Part shown: one piece after another, positions 36,662-45,483 of the stretch
How the letters are laid out: each line of letters begins with the position of its first letter
Position numbering within the stretch: the first letter of the stretch is position 1
NCBI RefSeq assembly: GCF_028532725.1
Contig: NZ_JAQKGU010000003.1
Span: 62,001-126,000, forward strand
Direction: 5' to 3'
Length of the DNA stretch: 64,000 bases
From: Desulfovibrio sp. Fe33
GTDB lineage: Bacteria > Desulfobacterota > Desulfovibrionia > Desulfovibrionales > Desulfovibrionaceae
Notes under the pieces: generated by a model
The model's database searches: none
Seen by the model: the letters and a program-made list of their open reading frames with translations, nothing else
Told to the model about the DNA's origin: nothing
Translations under genes and position numbers: made by a program

Positions 36662-37639
36662 TCAGAAACGGATTTCCTCTTCCTTCACGACCTTGAAGGA
36701 CTTGTTGCCCTTGACCCGGCCGGGCAATCCCTTGAACTTGCGGACGCCTTCGACCTCGGCTTCGAGGAGTTCATCCTCATCGGTGTCGAGCAGGATGATG
36801 TCGCCTTCCTGCAGGTAAAGGAGCTGACGGCCTGAAATGGTTGTCCTGCCAAGCCGCACGACCATTTCCACCGGCGTCTCCATGAGACGCTCCTTGAATC
36901 GGTTGATCCATACGTGATCCACTTCCAGGCGTTCGGACTGGAAGGACGCGTGCAGCTTGGAGCGGATCGGTTCCATGGTCGCGTAGGGAAGACAAACGAT
37001 GAGCGAGCCGATGGCATTTTCCAGCTCGACCTCGAAAGTGACGACGATGACTACGTCAGAGGGCGGGACAATGGCCGCGAACTGCGGGTTCACCTCGGTA
37101 CGGACCATCTCCACGTGGACCTCGTGCACCGGTTTCCAGGATTCTTCCATGTTTGCCAGGGCGATCTTGACCACACGTTCGACTATGGCCTGCTCGATGG
37201 GTGTGAAGTCGCGTCCTTCGACCTTGGGCTGACTCCCCGCGCCGCCGAAGAAGTTCTCGACCAGGGCGAAAACCAGACGGGAGTCGACGACCAGCAGGGC
37301 ATTGCCGCGGAGGGGATCCATCTTGAAAATGGAGATGGAGGTCGGCACCGGCAGGGAGCGCATGAAATCGCCGAACTTGGACATGTCGATGGAAATGGGG
37401 TTGATGTCGACCCGCTTGCGCATAGTGTTGGCCAGCGCGTTGGTGCACAGACGAGCGAAGCGGTCGTTGACGATCTCGAGCACGGGCATACGGCCGCGAA
37501 TGATCCTGTCCTGATTGGCCAGGTCAAAGGCGACCACGCCGGTATCATCTTCAGGAATCTCGGTCTCGGTTTCGACATCCCCGCCGGAAAGACCCCGGAG
37601 CAGGGCATCTACTTCATCTTGTTCGAGGATTTTGCTCAT
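36662..37639 (-). CDS. fliM: Flagellar motor switch protein FliM
   Basis: Part of the C-ring that reverses flagellar rotation on binding CheY-P. The 325-residue protein has the N-terminal CheY-binding motif (LEQDEVDALLRGL), the middle CheC-like domain with LEIVNDRFARLCTNALANTMR, and the C-terminal SpoA domain (LGRTTISGRQLLYLQEGDIILLD in context, around residues 260-285). It stands alone: no other flagellar gene is next to it. A sigma-70-like site lies 140 bases upstream. Confidence 0.97.
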   Translation of the reverse strand: MSKILEQDEVDALLRGLSGGDVETETEIPEDDTGVVAFDLANQDRIIRGRMPVLEIVNDRFARLCTNALANTMRKRVDINPISIDMSKFGDFMRSLPVPTSISIFKMDPLRGNALLVVDSRLVFALVENFFGGAGSQPKVEGRDFTPIEQAIVERVVKIALANMEESWKPVHEVHVEMVRTEVNPQFAAIVPPSDVVIVVTFEVELENAIGSLIVCLPYATMEPIRSKLHASFQSERLEVDHVWINRFKERLMETPVEMVVRLGRTTISGRQLLYLQEGDIILLDTDEDELLEAEVEGVRKFKGLPGRVKGNKSFKVVKEEEIRF

Positions 37640-37781
37640 CTGGACAAAGCCTCATTGTCGCCGGTCATACGGCCCGTTTGCCCGGCCTGTGCCGGGAAAT
37701 TGAACATCGTAATACAATAAGCAAAAAACGGGCCGCTCCGTCTTTTCCCTATCGACGGAATGCGTTCGATTCTTAAGGTTT

Positions 37782-37810
37782 ATTGTACCTCTCCCGCGAT
37801 TCGCTTGCAA
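37782..37810 (-). promoter_or_regulatory. Candidate sigma-70 promoter for fliM
   Basis: On the minus strand TTGCAA (37805-37810) is 17 bases from TACAAT (37782-37787). The -10 matches five of six bases. Confidence 0.5.
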
Positions 37811-38022
37811 CGGCAAGACGACATTCACGCTCGATCAAGCTCTTGATACGTTGCGACGAACGGGGAAGACAGTCAAATAATACTATTAATGCATTCAGTC
37901 GGTTGACCGTAAAATACGTCGCGCGCAATGCGCAGCGAAGGTCTCCGGCAAACTGCACGGGCACGGATGAAACGGTCTGTGCGTATTCGGTTGCGCAAGG
38001 GGCGAAAACGGCCGGACAAATA
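37811..38022. other. Gap between the deacetylase gene and the fliM promoter
   Basis: Together with the fliM leader this gives about 380 bases without a supported gene. A 63-codon minus-strand frame (37773-37964) has no ribosome-binding site and no family resemblance. I see no clear terminator for the deacetylase gene here. Confidence 0.4.
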
Positions 38023-39255
38023 TTACTCGGGACGGAGTTTCGACAGGGAAATTACCTGGATGGACTGGTCACGGCTTTTCTGCCACTGTTTGAGAGCGGC
38101 CAGAGTTTCCCTGTAGGGATGGCCGATGGCGATGGCCCAACCCTTGCGTTTGGCTACCCGTTCGGTCTTGCGCAGTTGAAGCACTATGGCGTTCACGTCC
38201 TTTACGTTGTCCAGAAAAGTATCCCGCTCATAGAAGGGGATTCCCACATCCTTGGCCGTGGCGCGTCCCACGCTTTTGCCCGAAGTAAGGCTGTCCAGGA
38301 AGAACAGGCCGTGCCGCCGAAATTCGCCAAGGGCCGTCCGCATACCACGCGCATCGGCCGTGAAGCGCGATCCCATGTGATTGTTCACCCCGATGGCTTC
38401 GGGTATCCGGCCGAGGTTGTCTGCGATGCGTTTCCGCACTTGGTCCTCGGACATGGACACGAACAGGGCGTCGTCGCCCGGTTTGACCGCAGGGTAGCCC
38501 ATGGGCTCCATGGGGAAATGGATGAGCAGGTCATGATGTGTGCCGGTGATGAGGTCCACGCATTCCCTCGTGTGGCTGGCATTGGGCCACACCGCGAAGG
38601 AGAGCGGGATGTCGAGGGCGGCAAGCCCCTGGAGCAGGGCATAGTTCTCGCCCACATCATCGATGACCACCGCCAGCTTGGGGCCTTTGGCCTCGGGCAG
38701 GACGATAACCTGCGGGGTGGCTTCGAGAAGCAGCAGATGGGTGCGCTGCCCATGAATCTCGACAGCCGCCTCGGTGTCGCCGTTGTCGAGCAGGGCGGCA
38801 TCGGGAAGACGCTCATAGAGCCTTTTGCGTAATGTGACCAGGAAGAGATTGCGGTCGGAGACCTTGGGGAATTGCAATACCTGGTAATGGTACCCGCGGT
38901 CCTCGAAGCGGCGCAGCTCCACGTCAACCAACTCAAGATCGTGCATCTTGAGATTCAGGTCGCGCATGGTTTCGATGATGGCGAGATCGGCCTGCTTGAC
39001 CTTGTCCTCCAGGTCGGAGACGACTTCCTCATACGCCTTGTCGCGTTGCGGCTCCTCTTCCCGTTCGGCGGTCACGGGAACGATGACCTGAGGCGGCGGC
39101 GTCTTCGCGGTCAAAAGCATCCAGCCCAATCCGGCCATGGCCAGAAAGGCGAGAGTGAACAGAAAAATGAGAGGACCGGGCCGATAGATCCTCTTGAGAA
39201 GTCCGTCGAGCCCGGTCTTTTTTTCGTTATTCGTTTCCGGAGCGCGTTCGTCCAT
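38023..39255 (-). CDS. Divergent polysaccharide deacetylase family protein
   Basis: Membrane-anchored periplasmic protein of the YibQ/DUF610 group. One helix (about residues 27-48) follows a short cytoplasmic tail, then a charged coiled-coil-like stretch, then a NodB-like domain (LAVVIDDVGENY, IPLSFAVWPNASHT, LIHFPMEPMGYP, NNHMGSRFT, IGHPYRET) to the end of the 410 residues. It follows ctp and envC, as yibQ often does in proteobacteria, which points to peptidoglycan or envelope work. Whether it has deacetylase activity is unproven. Confidence 0.9.
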   Translation of the reverse strand: MDERAPETNNEKKTGLDGLLKRIYRPGPLIFLFTLAFLAMAGLGWMLLTAKTPPPQVIVPVTAEREEEPQRDKAYEEVVSDLEDKVKQADLAIIETMRDLNLKMHDLELVDVELRRFEDRGYHYQVLQFPKVSDRNLFLVTLRKRLYERLPDAALLDNGDTEAAVEIHGQRTHLLLLEATPQVIVLPEAKGPKLAVVIDDVGENYALLQGLAALDIPLSFAVWPNASHTRECVDLITGTHHDLLIHFPMEPMGYPAVKPGDDALFVSMSEDQVRKRIADNLGRIPEAIGVNNHMGSRFTADARGMRTALGEFRRHGLFFLDSLTSGKSVGRATAKDVGIPFYERDTFLDNVKDVNAIVLQLRKTERVAKRKGWAIAIGHPYRETLAALKQWQKSRDQSIQVISLSKLRPE

Positions 39256-39274
39256 TGGCGAAGCTCGGTTCCTT

Positions 39275-40558
39275 TTACTGGATTTCCTTCATCTTGGGCA
39301 GGCTCTTGACCAGTTCCAGGGCCATGCGCAACTGGTTATCCCGGGCGAGCATGTCCTTGGCCTTTTCCGCGTCCTCGTCCCGCTTGCGCTGGGTGGGCTT
39401 CTGGCCGTTTTCCAGATGGCCGCTCAGGTCCTTTTCGCGGACGGTAAAGCGGTCACGCATACCTGTCTCGTCCTCGCTCGGAGCAACGAACGGAATGCGC
39501 AGATCGGGCTCGATGCCCTTGGCCTGGATGGAGCGCCCGCTCGGAGTGTAGTAGAGCGATGTGGTCAGCTTGATGCCCGAGCCGTCGGACAGGGGAATGA
39601 TCTGCTGGACCGATCCCTTGCCGAAGGAGCGCTCACCGATGATGAGGGAACGCTTGAGGTCCTGAAGGGCTCCGGCGACGATTTCCGAGGCCGAGGCCGA
39701 ACCAGCGTTGATGAGCGTGACCATGGGGACCTTGACGTCGTCGGATTCCTTGGAAGCAAAGAAGTCCTTGCGGTCGGCTTCGTTCCTGCCCTGGATGTAG
39801 ACGATGGTGCCGTCGTCCAGGAAGGTGTCGGCCACGGAAACCGCCTGGTTCAGGAGTCCGCCGGGGTTGTTGCGCAGGTCGAAGACGATGCCCTTGAGCG
39901 TGTGATGCTTGCGATATTCGGCAATGGCGTCGCGCAGGTTCTTGGTGGAGGATTCCTGGAACTTGGTCAGCCGCAGGTAGAGATAACCGTCTTCGAGGGA
40001 CTGGGTCTTGACGTTGACGATGGGGATGGTGCCGCGAACGATGGCCACCTCGAGAGGCTTGTTGGAGCCCTTGTGGAGGATGAGCAGCGTGACGGTGGTG
40101 CCCTTTTCGCCGCGAATCAGCTTGACCGCGTCCATAAGGGTCATGTCCTGGGTGGATTCGCCGTCGATCTCGAGGATGATGTCGCCCGCCAGCAATCCAG
40201 CCTTGTAGGCAGGAGTGTCCTCAATGGGGGAAACCACGATGATGCGCCCCTGGTCCATGCTGATCTCGATGCCGATACCGCTGAATTTGCCTGCGGTGTC
40301 GACCTGCATGTCCTTGAAGTCCTCGGGGGAAAGATACGTGGAGTGGGGGTCAAGCTCTTCGAGCATCCCCTTGATGGAATTGTCGATGAGCTCCTTCTTG
40401 GTCACAGGCTTGACGTAGTTGCCTTCAACAAGGTCCAGCACCTGCGAAAAAGTCTTGAGAGCTTCGAACTGGTCTCCCTTGGCCGCTATGGTCGGGCCGG
40501 GGGCGACGGTAAGGGTGAAAAGAAGCAAAAATGTGACTATCCAAAGCGTGACACGCAT
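39275..40558 (-). CDS. S41-family C-terminal processing peptidase
   Basis: Exported serine protease (CtpA/Prc group). The 427 residues have a signal peptide (to about residue 26), a PDZ domain (about 90-180) and the S41 core with the Ser-Lys dyad: Ser289 in NAGSASASEI and Lys314 in SFGKGSVQ, 25 residues apart as in characterised Ctp enzymes. It sits between envC and the deacetylase, an arrangement seen widely; such proteases often control cell-wall hydrolases. Confidence 0.95.
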   Translation of the reverse strand: MRVTLWIVTFLLLFTLTVAPGPTIAAKGDQFEALKTFSQVLDLVEGNYVKPVTKKELIDNSIKGMLEELDPHSTYLSPEDFKDMQVDTAGKFSGIGIEISMDQGRIIVVSPIEDTPAYKAGLLAGDIILEIDGESTQDMTLMDAVKLIRGEKGTTVTLLILHKGSNKPLEVAIVRGTIPIVNVKTQSLEDGYLYLRLTKFQESSTKNLRDAIAEYRKHHTLKGIVFDLRNNPGGLLNQAVSVADTFLDDGTIVYIQGRNEADRKDFFASKESDDVKVPMVTLINAGSASASEIVAGALQDLKRSLIIGERSFGKGSVQQIIPLSDGSGIKLTTSLYYTPSGRSIQAKGIEPDLRIPFVAPSEDETGMRDRFTVREKDLSGHLENGQKPTQRKRDEDAEKAKDMLARDNQLRMALELVKSLPKMKEIQ

Positions 40559-40607
40559 GAATGCCTCCCGAATAACGGAGTCCTGAAAATGTTGGGTTAA
40601 CGACGGT

Positions 40608-41714
40608 TCATCTTGTTGCGGTTAACCAAGTTTCTGGGTTAATTGGTTTTTGATGAAAACGCAATTCAAAATACAATCCGGTCCCGTCCACCTGGGGGAA
40701 ATAGCCCACGGTACCCAGAGGCTCGTTCTTTTCGACTTCCTGCCCGTTACGAACGAATGTATCGGATAAATAGGCGTAAAGGCTATAATAATTATATCCG
40801 TGGTATATAATGACCACTCGCCCGAAGCCGCGCAGGGTGTCATTATGCACCACCTTGCCCCAGAAGACTGACTGCACGGTACTCCCTTCGGCCGCCCCGA
40901 TGGCCAGGCCGCGCGCCGGAGGAGTGGCCTTGAGATTGAAACCGGAAACCACGCGTCCCCTGACGGGCCAGGGAAGGGCGTTCTTGTAAAGGGCGAATCG
41001 CTTGGTCTTCTGGGATTGCAACTGGTACTTGAGATCGGCGATGGTTCCTAGGATGGCCGTCAGCTCCGCCTCGGCGTTCTCCTTTTCCCGGTTGACCTTT
41101 TTCAGGTTGCGGCGCAGGGCGTATTGATTGTCCAGCAGCTTATCCTTGCTCTCATTGACCTGCGCCAGCTGCCTTTCCGCCTCTTCGGCTAGCCGCCGCT
41201 GGTCTTCCAGGTTTTGCGCTATGCTTTCCGAGTTGCTTTTCGCCTCGTCGAGCTTGCGGCTCGTGGCTGCATAGATGTCCGCCAGCCAGTTGAAGCGGCG
41301 ATCGAACATGGCCCAGTCTTCAACTCCGTTGAAACGAGACCTGACGTTTTGCATGTGTACCGGCCACAGGGTGCGCATGAGCCCGGAAAGCTCCATGGAA
41401 ATGCGCTCCTTGTCCTTTTCCAGGGCCAAGTAATCCCGTCGCGCCAGCGCTTCCCGTTCATGGATGGAGGCCAGCGTTTTCTCCTGGTCGCGGATGTGTC
41501 CCTTGAGCCTGGAAACTTCGTTCCCGATATCCGTAAGCCGGGTGGATATCTGTCCGGCTTTTTCGGTAAGGGCGCGTACTTTCTGCTCGTTTTCGTCGGC
41601 CTTTTGATGTTCCTTCTGCAATGATTCGCTCAAGACCTCGTCGCGCGCCTGCCCAAAAGCCCCGGAGGGCAGCAGAATGAGGCAGCACGCTATGACGACA
41701 AGAATCTTGTTCAT
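40608..41714 (-). CDS. envC: EnvC-type murein hydrolase activator
   Basis: Periplasmic coiled-coil protein that activates amidases during division. After a signal peptide (MNKILVVIACCLILLPSGAFG) there is a long coiled coil (about residues 25-240) and a C-terminal LytM/M23 fold (about 255-368). The LytM part lacks the full HxxxD...HxH zinc set, reading IIYHGYNYYSLYAYLS and LRFHQKPINP, so it should be a non-catalytic activator like E. coli EnvC. It lies just upstream of ctp. Confidence 0.92.
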   Translation of the reverse strand: MNKILVVIACCLILLPSGAFGQARDEVLSESLQKEHQKADENEQKVRALTEKAGQISTRLTDIGNEVSRLKGHIRDQEKTLASIHEREALARRDYLALEKDKERISMELSGLMRTLWPVHMQNVRSRFNGVEDWAMFDRRFNWLADIYAATSRKLDEAKSNSESIAQNLEDQRRLAEEAERQLAQVNESKDKLLDNQYALRRNLKKVNREKENAEAELTAILGTIADLKYQLQSQKTKRFALYKNALPWPVRGRVVSGFNLKATPPARGLAIGAAEGSTVQSVFWGKVVHNDTLRGFGRVVIIYHGYNYYSLYAYLSDTFVRNGQEVEKNEPLGTVGYFPQVDGTGLYFELRFHQKPINPETWLTATR

Positions 41715-41719
41715 GAGAA

Positions 41720-42373
41720 CTATTGTTCAAGGAAAGGTTGAAGGGGACAGGACTCGCACAGGCCGGCCTTTTTTCGACACCAATTCGCGCCTACGCGAAC
41801 GATGAGGGCATGGTATTCATTGTATAATGCCACATCTTCCGGCAAGGCGTCCATGAAAACGGCTTGAAGCCCGTGGTAGTCGACGTCTTCCCATGCCAGC
41901 CCATGACGTCCGACGATCCTGGCGGTATAGGCGTCCACCACGAAAGTCGGAAAGTCCAGGGCGTAGAGCAGGATGCAATCCCCGGTCTCAGGTCCGATTC
42001 CGTTGATGCCGAGAATCTTGGGGCGGAGCTCGGCCAGATTCCTGTCCTTGAGCGAAAGCAGGTCAAACTCCGCCTCAACCTTGAGGAATTCAAGGAAGTT
42101 GTGAATGCGCCGCGCCTTGACGTTGTAATACCCGGCCGGCCGAATCAGCTCGGACAGCTTCGGGACAGGCAAGTCGTGCAGGGGCTCCGCCTCAAGCACT
42201 CCGGCGGACTTGAGGTTGTCCAGGGCCTTTTCGACGTTCTTCCAGTTGGTATTCTGGGTGAGAATGGCCCCTATGGCTATCTCAAAGGGCGTTTCACCCG
42301 GCCACCACTCACTCGGGCCGAGCGTCGCCAGCATGGCGTCGTACATGTCCATCAGCAGGCCGGACCTGGACAT
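41720..42373 (-). CDS. Endonuclease III-related HhH-GPD protein
   Basis: DNA glycosylase-like protein of the group described as related to endonuclease III. I start at ATG 42373 (MSRSGLLMDMYDAM), four bases after prmA and with GGGGAGA upstream; the product is 217 residues. The helix-hairpin-helix reads ILGINGIGPETGD: Glu stands where endonuclease III has its catalytic Lys, while the Asp in FVVDAYTA is kept. The C-terminal cluster has three cysteines (WCRKKAGLCESCP) but not the fourth. It is probably a monofunctional glycosylase, if active. Confidence 0.85.
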   Translation of the reverse strand: MSRSGLLMDMYDAMLATLGPSEWWPGETPFEIAIGAILTQNTNWKNVEKALDNLKSAGVLEAEPLHDLPVPKLSELIRPAGYYNVKARRIHNFLEFLKVEAEFDLLSLKDRNLAELRPKILGINGIGPETGDCILLYALDFPTFVVDAYTARIVGRHGLAWEDVDYHGLQAVFMDALPEDVALYNEYHALIVRVGANWCRKKAGLCESCPLQPFLEQ

Positions 42374-42377
42374 GCGG

Positions 42378-43241
42378 CTATCTCCCCAGAGTCTCCCAGA
42401 CCAGGCAAATCCATTCACCCTCGATGAATCGCTGCGGTTCGCCGAGGCCATGCCTGCCGTAGGCCTCGGCCACGGCGTCGGATTGTTTGTCGGCTAGAAT
42501 ACCGGAAAGGACAAGAGAACCGCCGGGAGCGACTCTGGCGAGGATATCGCCCGCCATTTCGATGAGCGGCCCGGAAAGGATGTTGGCCACGACGAGGTCG
42601 AAAGTGCGTCCCTCTTCAACGCAGTCAATGGAGCCCACGGCCAGGTTGAAGGAGTCGGTTACGCCGTTGGCGTCAACGTTTTCCACGGCGCAGGCCACGG
42701 CCTGCGGATCAATGTCCAGTCCGATGCCGGTCAGGCCGAGTTTGGACAGCCCGATGCCGAGAATGCCGGACCCGGTGCCCAGATCCAGGAAAGTCTGGCC
42801 CGCCTGGAGGGTCCCCGCCTTGGACAGCCTGCCGATGGTCGCCAGACACAGCGAGGTGGTGGCGTGATGGCCGGTGCCGAAGGCCATTTTGGGCTCGATG
42901 ACGATGTGGGTGGTTCCGTTCTCTTCGTCGTCGTTCAGCCACGGGGGATAGATGCGGAAGGTGTCCCCGCAGTTGACCGGAACGAAAAAGTCCTTCCAGG
43001 CCATGGCCCAGTTTTCGGACTCCTGCTCGGAAAAGGTCACGCCTCCTTCGGGGAACCGTTCCCGGAAAGCCTCGACCATCTCATGCCCGAGGGGATGGTC
43101 TTCAAGGTACAGCGTAAACTTGCGGCCGTCCGCGGTGGGAGTCTCCTCCCAGCCATGGGGGACCTTGGAGGCGATGAACACACCGGCTTCATCGGCGGTT
43201 TCTTCGGGGATGGTAAATTCGATCTTCAGAAGGGTGGACAT
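42378..43241 (-). CDS. prmA: Ribosomal protein L11 methyltransferase
   Basis: Methylates ribosomal protein L11 with SAM. ATG 43241 (MSTLLKIEF) has GGAGA upstream and gives 287 residues; earlier in-frame ATGs lack a ribosome-binding site. The protein has the IEPKMAFGTGHHATT motif, the SAM motif FLDLGTGSGILGIGLSKLG and the VANILSGPL segment typical of PrmA. It is followed closely by the nth-like gene. Confidence 0.95.
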   Translation of the reverse strand: MSTLLKIEFTIPEETADEAGVFIASKVPHGWEETPTADGRKFTLYLEDHPLGHEMVEAFRERFPEGGVTFSEQESENWAMAWKDFFVPVNCGDTFRIYPPWLNDDEENGTTHIVIEPKMAFGTGHHATTSLCLATIGRLSKAGTLQAGQTFLDLGTGSGILGIGLSKLGLTGIGLDIDPQAVACAVENVDANGVTDSFNLAVGSIDCVEEGRTFDLVVANILSGPLIEMAGDILARVAPGGSLVLSGILADKQSDAVAEAYGRHGLGEPQRFIEGEWICLVWETLGR

Positions 43242-43268
43242 GTGGTGGGTTGTCTCCATTTGATATGA

Positions 43269-43295
43269 CAAGGCCGGGAGCGTGCCCCGGCCTTG
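43269..43295 (-). terminator. Perfect hairpin between the small gene and prmA
   Basis: CAAGGCCGGG and CCCGGCCTTG form a ten-base stem with a seven-base loop. Neither strand has a T-run after it, so it may be an RNA processing or attenuation element rather than a simple terminator. Confidence 0.4.
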
Positions 43296-43322
43296 ATTGA
43301 TTTGCAGCGTCAATGAGCCAAG

Positions 43323-43532
43323 CTAGAATACCTTGTCGATGAACGAGCCTTTGCCCGTATATCGAAAGTCGTTGAGAGTGGTCTTTTCGGCCTGCGCGAC
43401 TGCATCCGCCTGGACTTCGGCAGGAGTTTTCACGTCGTCGGACGTCCTTTCGGAAGGAATGATCCGTTCCGCCGGTTCTTCGCGTCCGGACCAATGTTCC
43501 GACGCGGGGCCCATGGGAGCGACGCCGTTCAT
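43323..43532 (-). CDS. Small hydrophilic protein of unknown function
   Basis: A 69-residue, Glu/Ala-rich protein (start MNGVAPMGPASEHW, end DFRYTGKGSFIDKVF) without membrane segment or signal peptide. GAGG lies nine bases before the ATG. It lies between argD and prmA in the same direction, 58 bases after argD and ahead of a perfect hairpin. I do not recognise a family. The well-ordered C-terminal motif and the operon position make it a plausible real gene. Confidence 0.65.
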   Translation of the reverse strand: MNGVAPMGPASEHWSGREEPAERIIPSERTSDDVKTPAEVQADAVAQAEKTTLNDFRYTGKGSFIDKVF

Positions 43533-43590
43533 GACTCGATACCTCGATTTACGGAATACGCCTTAGCCTCCGGACGGTCAAGCCGACCGC

Positions 43591-44799
43591 TTATTCCTCA
43601 ATTGAGGTCAGGACCTCGTCCAACGCCTGGACAAAGGCGGTGATGTCGTCCTCGGTAATGGTCAGGGGCGGCACGAGGCGCAGAATGGTTCCCTGGGTCA
43701 GGTTGCAGACCATCCTGTGCTCCAGGAGGCCATTCCATATCTCTCGGCCGTTCTTGGCCAGTTCGATACCCAAGAGCAGTCCAAGCCCGCGCGTTCCGGC
43801 GATGGTTTCGGGATGCTTCTCCTTGAGCTTGAGCACCTGTGCCCTGGCGAATTCGCCCATCTTGAGAGCGCGCTCGGCCATCTTGTCCTCGATCATGATG
43901 TCGATGACCTTTGCCGCAACGGCCGAAACCAGCGCGCCGCCGCCGAAGGTGGTGGCGTGGGAGCCGGGCGTGAATCCCTTGGCGACTTCGTTGGAACACA
44001 GAACCGCGCCCATGGGCAATCCGTTGGCCAGGGCCTTGGCCGAGGTGAAAATGTCGGGGGTGATGCCGTAATGCTGATGGGCCCAGAAACGGCCCGTGCG
44101 GCACACGCCGGTCTGCACCTCGTCCACGATGAGCAGGATGCCGTTTTCCTTGCACAGCGCCACGATGTCGTTGACGTAGTCCGTGGGCAGGGGACGCACG
44201 CCGCCTTCACCCTGAATCATCTCGACCATGATGGCGGCGGTATGCGCGTTGATGGCTCCGCGCAGCGCGTTGACGTTGCCGAAAGGCACGGTCACGAATC
44301 CCTCGGGCAGGGGGCTGTACCCTTCCTTGATGGGACCGGCCTGGCCGGTGGCGGTCAATGTGGACAACGTCCGGCCATGGAAGGATTTTTCGAGGGTAAT
44401 GACCTCGTAGCGGTCCTCGTTGCGCACGGTGCGCATATATTTGCGGGCCAGCTTGATGGCGCCTTCGTTGGCTTCGGCTCCGGAGTTGCAGAAAAAGACT
44501 TTGCCCGCAGCGCAGGTGGAAAGCAGCTTTTCGGCCAGATTGAGCTGGGGCTCCTGGTAAAAGAGGTTGGAAACGTGAACCATCTTCCGCGCCTGCTCGA
44601 CCATTACGTCGGCCAGATCGTCGCGGCTGTGGCCCAAAGAACACACGGCGATGCCCGCCAGGAAGTCGCGATACTCGACGCCGTCCAGATCGTAGAGGCG
44701 GCAACCCTTGGCATGGGACACGGCCAGGGGATACCGGCCGTAGGTATTACATAAAAGATTCGATTCCCGTTCTTTTATCGCATCGAATTTCTGAGACAT
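43591..44799 (-). CDS. argD: Acetylornithine aminotransferase
   Basis: PLP enzyme of arginine synthesis, possibly also serving lysine synthesis. The 402 residues have FCNSGAEANEGAIKLAR, the IVDEVQTGVCRTG segment and the PLP lysine in TSAKALANGLPMG. Class III aminotransferases are hard to tell apart, but the sequence pattern is that of ArgD. It is placed 15 bases after dut, with the small protein gene next. Confidence 0.92.
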   Translation of the reverse strand: MSQKFDAIKERESNLLCNTYGRYPLAVSHAKGCRLYDLDGVEYRDFLAGIAVCSLGHSRDDLADVMVEQARKMVHVSNLFYQEPQLNLAEKLLSTCAAGKVFFCNSGAEANEGAIKLARKYMRTVRNEDRYEVITLEKSFHGRTLSTLTATGQAGPIKEGYSPLPEGFVTVPFGNVNALRGAINAHTAAIMVEMIQGEGGVRPLPTDYVNDIVALCKENGILLIVDEVQTGVCRTGRFWAHQHYGITPDIFTSAKALANGLPMGAVLCSNEVAKGFTPGSHATTFGGGALVSAVAAKVIDIMIEDKMAERALKMGEFARAQVLKLKEKHPETIAGTRGLGLLLGIELAKNGREIWNGLLEHRMVCNLTQGTILRLVPPLTITEDDITAFVQALDEVLTSIEE

Positions 44800-44814
44800 T
44801 ATCGTTCTCGCTAT

Positions 44815-45273
44815 TTAGTGTTTCCCGGTGGAGCCGAACCCGCCCGCGCCGCGCGCGGTCTCGCCGAGTTCCTCAACAGGGGTGATTGTCGCTTGGAATA
44901 TGGGCATGAACACGAGTTGGGCAATGCGTTGCCCGCGTTTGATTCGTCGCATCTCGCCCGAAGTGTTGAGCAGCGAGACTTTGATCTCCCCACGGTAATC
45001 CGGATCGATGACGCCGACGCCCTGGCTGACGGTCAGTCCTTCCTTGGTGCCCAGGCCGCTGCGGGAAAAAACGTATCCGGCCACACCGGGCTCGCGGATT
45101 TCGATGGCGACTCCTGCGGGGATGGCCGCTTTTTCGCCCGGTCCGATCTCGACTTCATCCGAGTCGATACAGGCGCGCAGGTCCAGTCCAGCGGAGTGCT
45201 CCGTGGCGTAGGCCAGTTTGTTTTCCTTCCAAACTTCATGCAGGAACTTCACGTTCACGTCGATCTTGTTCAT
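44815..45273 (-). CDS. dut: dUTP diphosphatase
   Basis: Hydrolyses dUTP to dUMP, keeping uracil out of DNA. The 152-residue trimeric-type protein shows the five motifs: EHSAGLDLRA, SRSGLGTKEGL, GVGVIDPDYRGE, RGQRIAQLVF and GAGGFGSTGKH. It is the first gene of the dut-argD-prmA-envC-ctp run, with a good promoter candidate upstream. Confidence 0.97.
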   Translation of the reverse strand: MNKIDVNVKFLHEVWKENKLAYATEHSAGLDLRACIDSDEVEIGPGEKAAIPAGVAIEIREPGVAGYVFSRSGLGTKEGLTVSQGVGVIDPDYRGEIKVSLLNTSGEMRRIKRGQRIAQLVFMPIFQATITPVEELGETARGAGGFGSTGKH

Positions 45274-45309
45274 TGTGCGTCTCTATACTTGGTGTTGAAC
45301 GAATGGTTG

Positions 45310-45338
45310 TTTATGTTCGCATTGAAAGCAACTGTCAA
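45310..45338 (-). promoter_or_regulatory. Candidate sigma-70 promoter for dut and the following genes
   Basis: On the minus strand a perfect TTGACA (45333-45338) is 17 bases from CATAAA (45310-45315), about 37 bases before the dut ATG. Confidence 0.6.
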
Positions 45339-45423
45339 TCGGCGGAAATAAAGGGGTTCGAGTCGTAACCGCAACATCCTTCCGCAACAAGCCCATCCGG
45401 TCGCGTTCGGCTCACGCCTTTCT

Positions 45424-45460
45424 CAATGTAAAGGGCGCCGCTTCATCGAAGCGACGCCCT
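45424..45460 (-). terminator. Terminator after the symporter gene
   Basis: On the minus strand AGGGCGTCGCTTC and GAAGCGGCGCCCT pair over a short loop, followed by TTACATT. The T-run is short. Confidence 0.75.
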
Positions 45461-45483
45461 GGAATCACATCCGACACGGCGGA

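Noticed and set aside
37773-37964. Minus-strand frame of 63 codons upstream of fliM
   Set aside because: It overlaps the fliM promoter candidate and has no ribosome-binding site or family.
38872-40600. Long plus-strand frames opposite the deacetylase and protease genes
   Set aside because: The opposite strand shows complete catalytic motifs (Ser289/Lys314 of the protease); the plus-strand frames are shadows.
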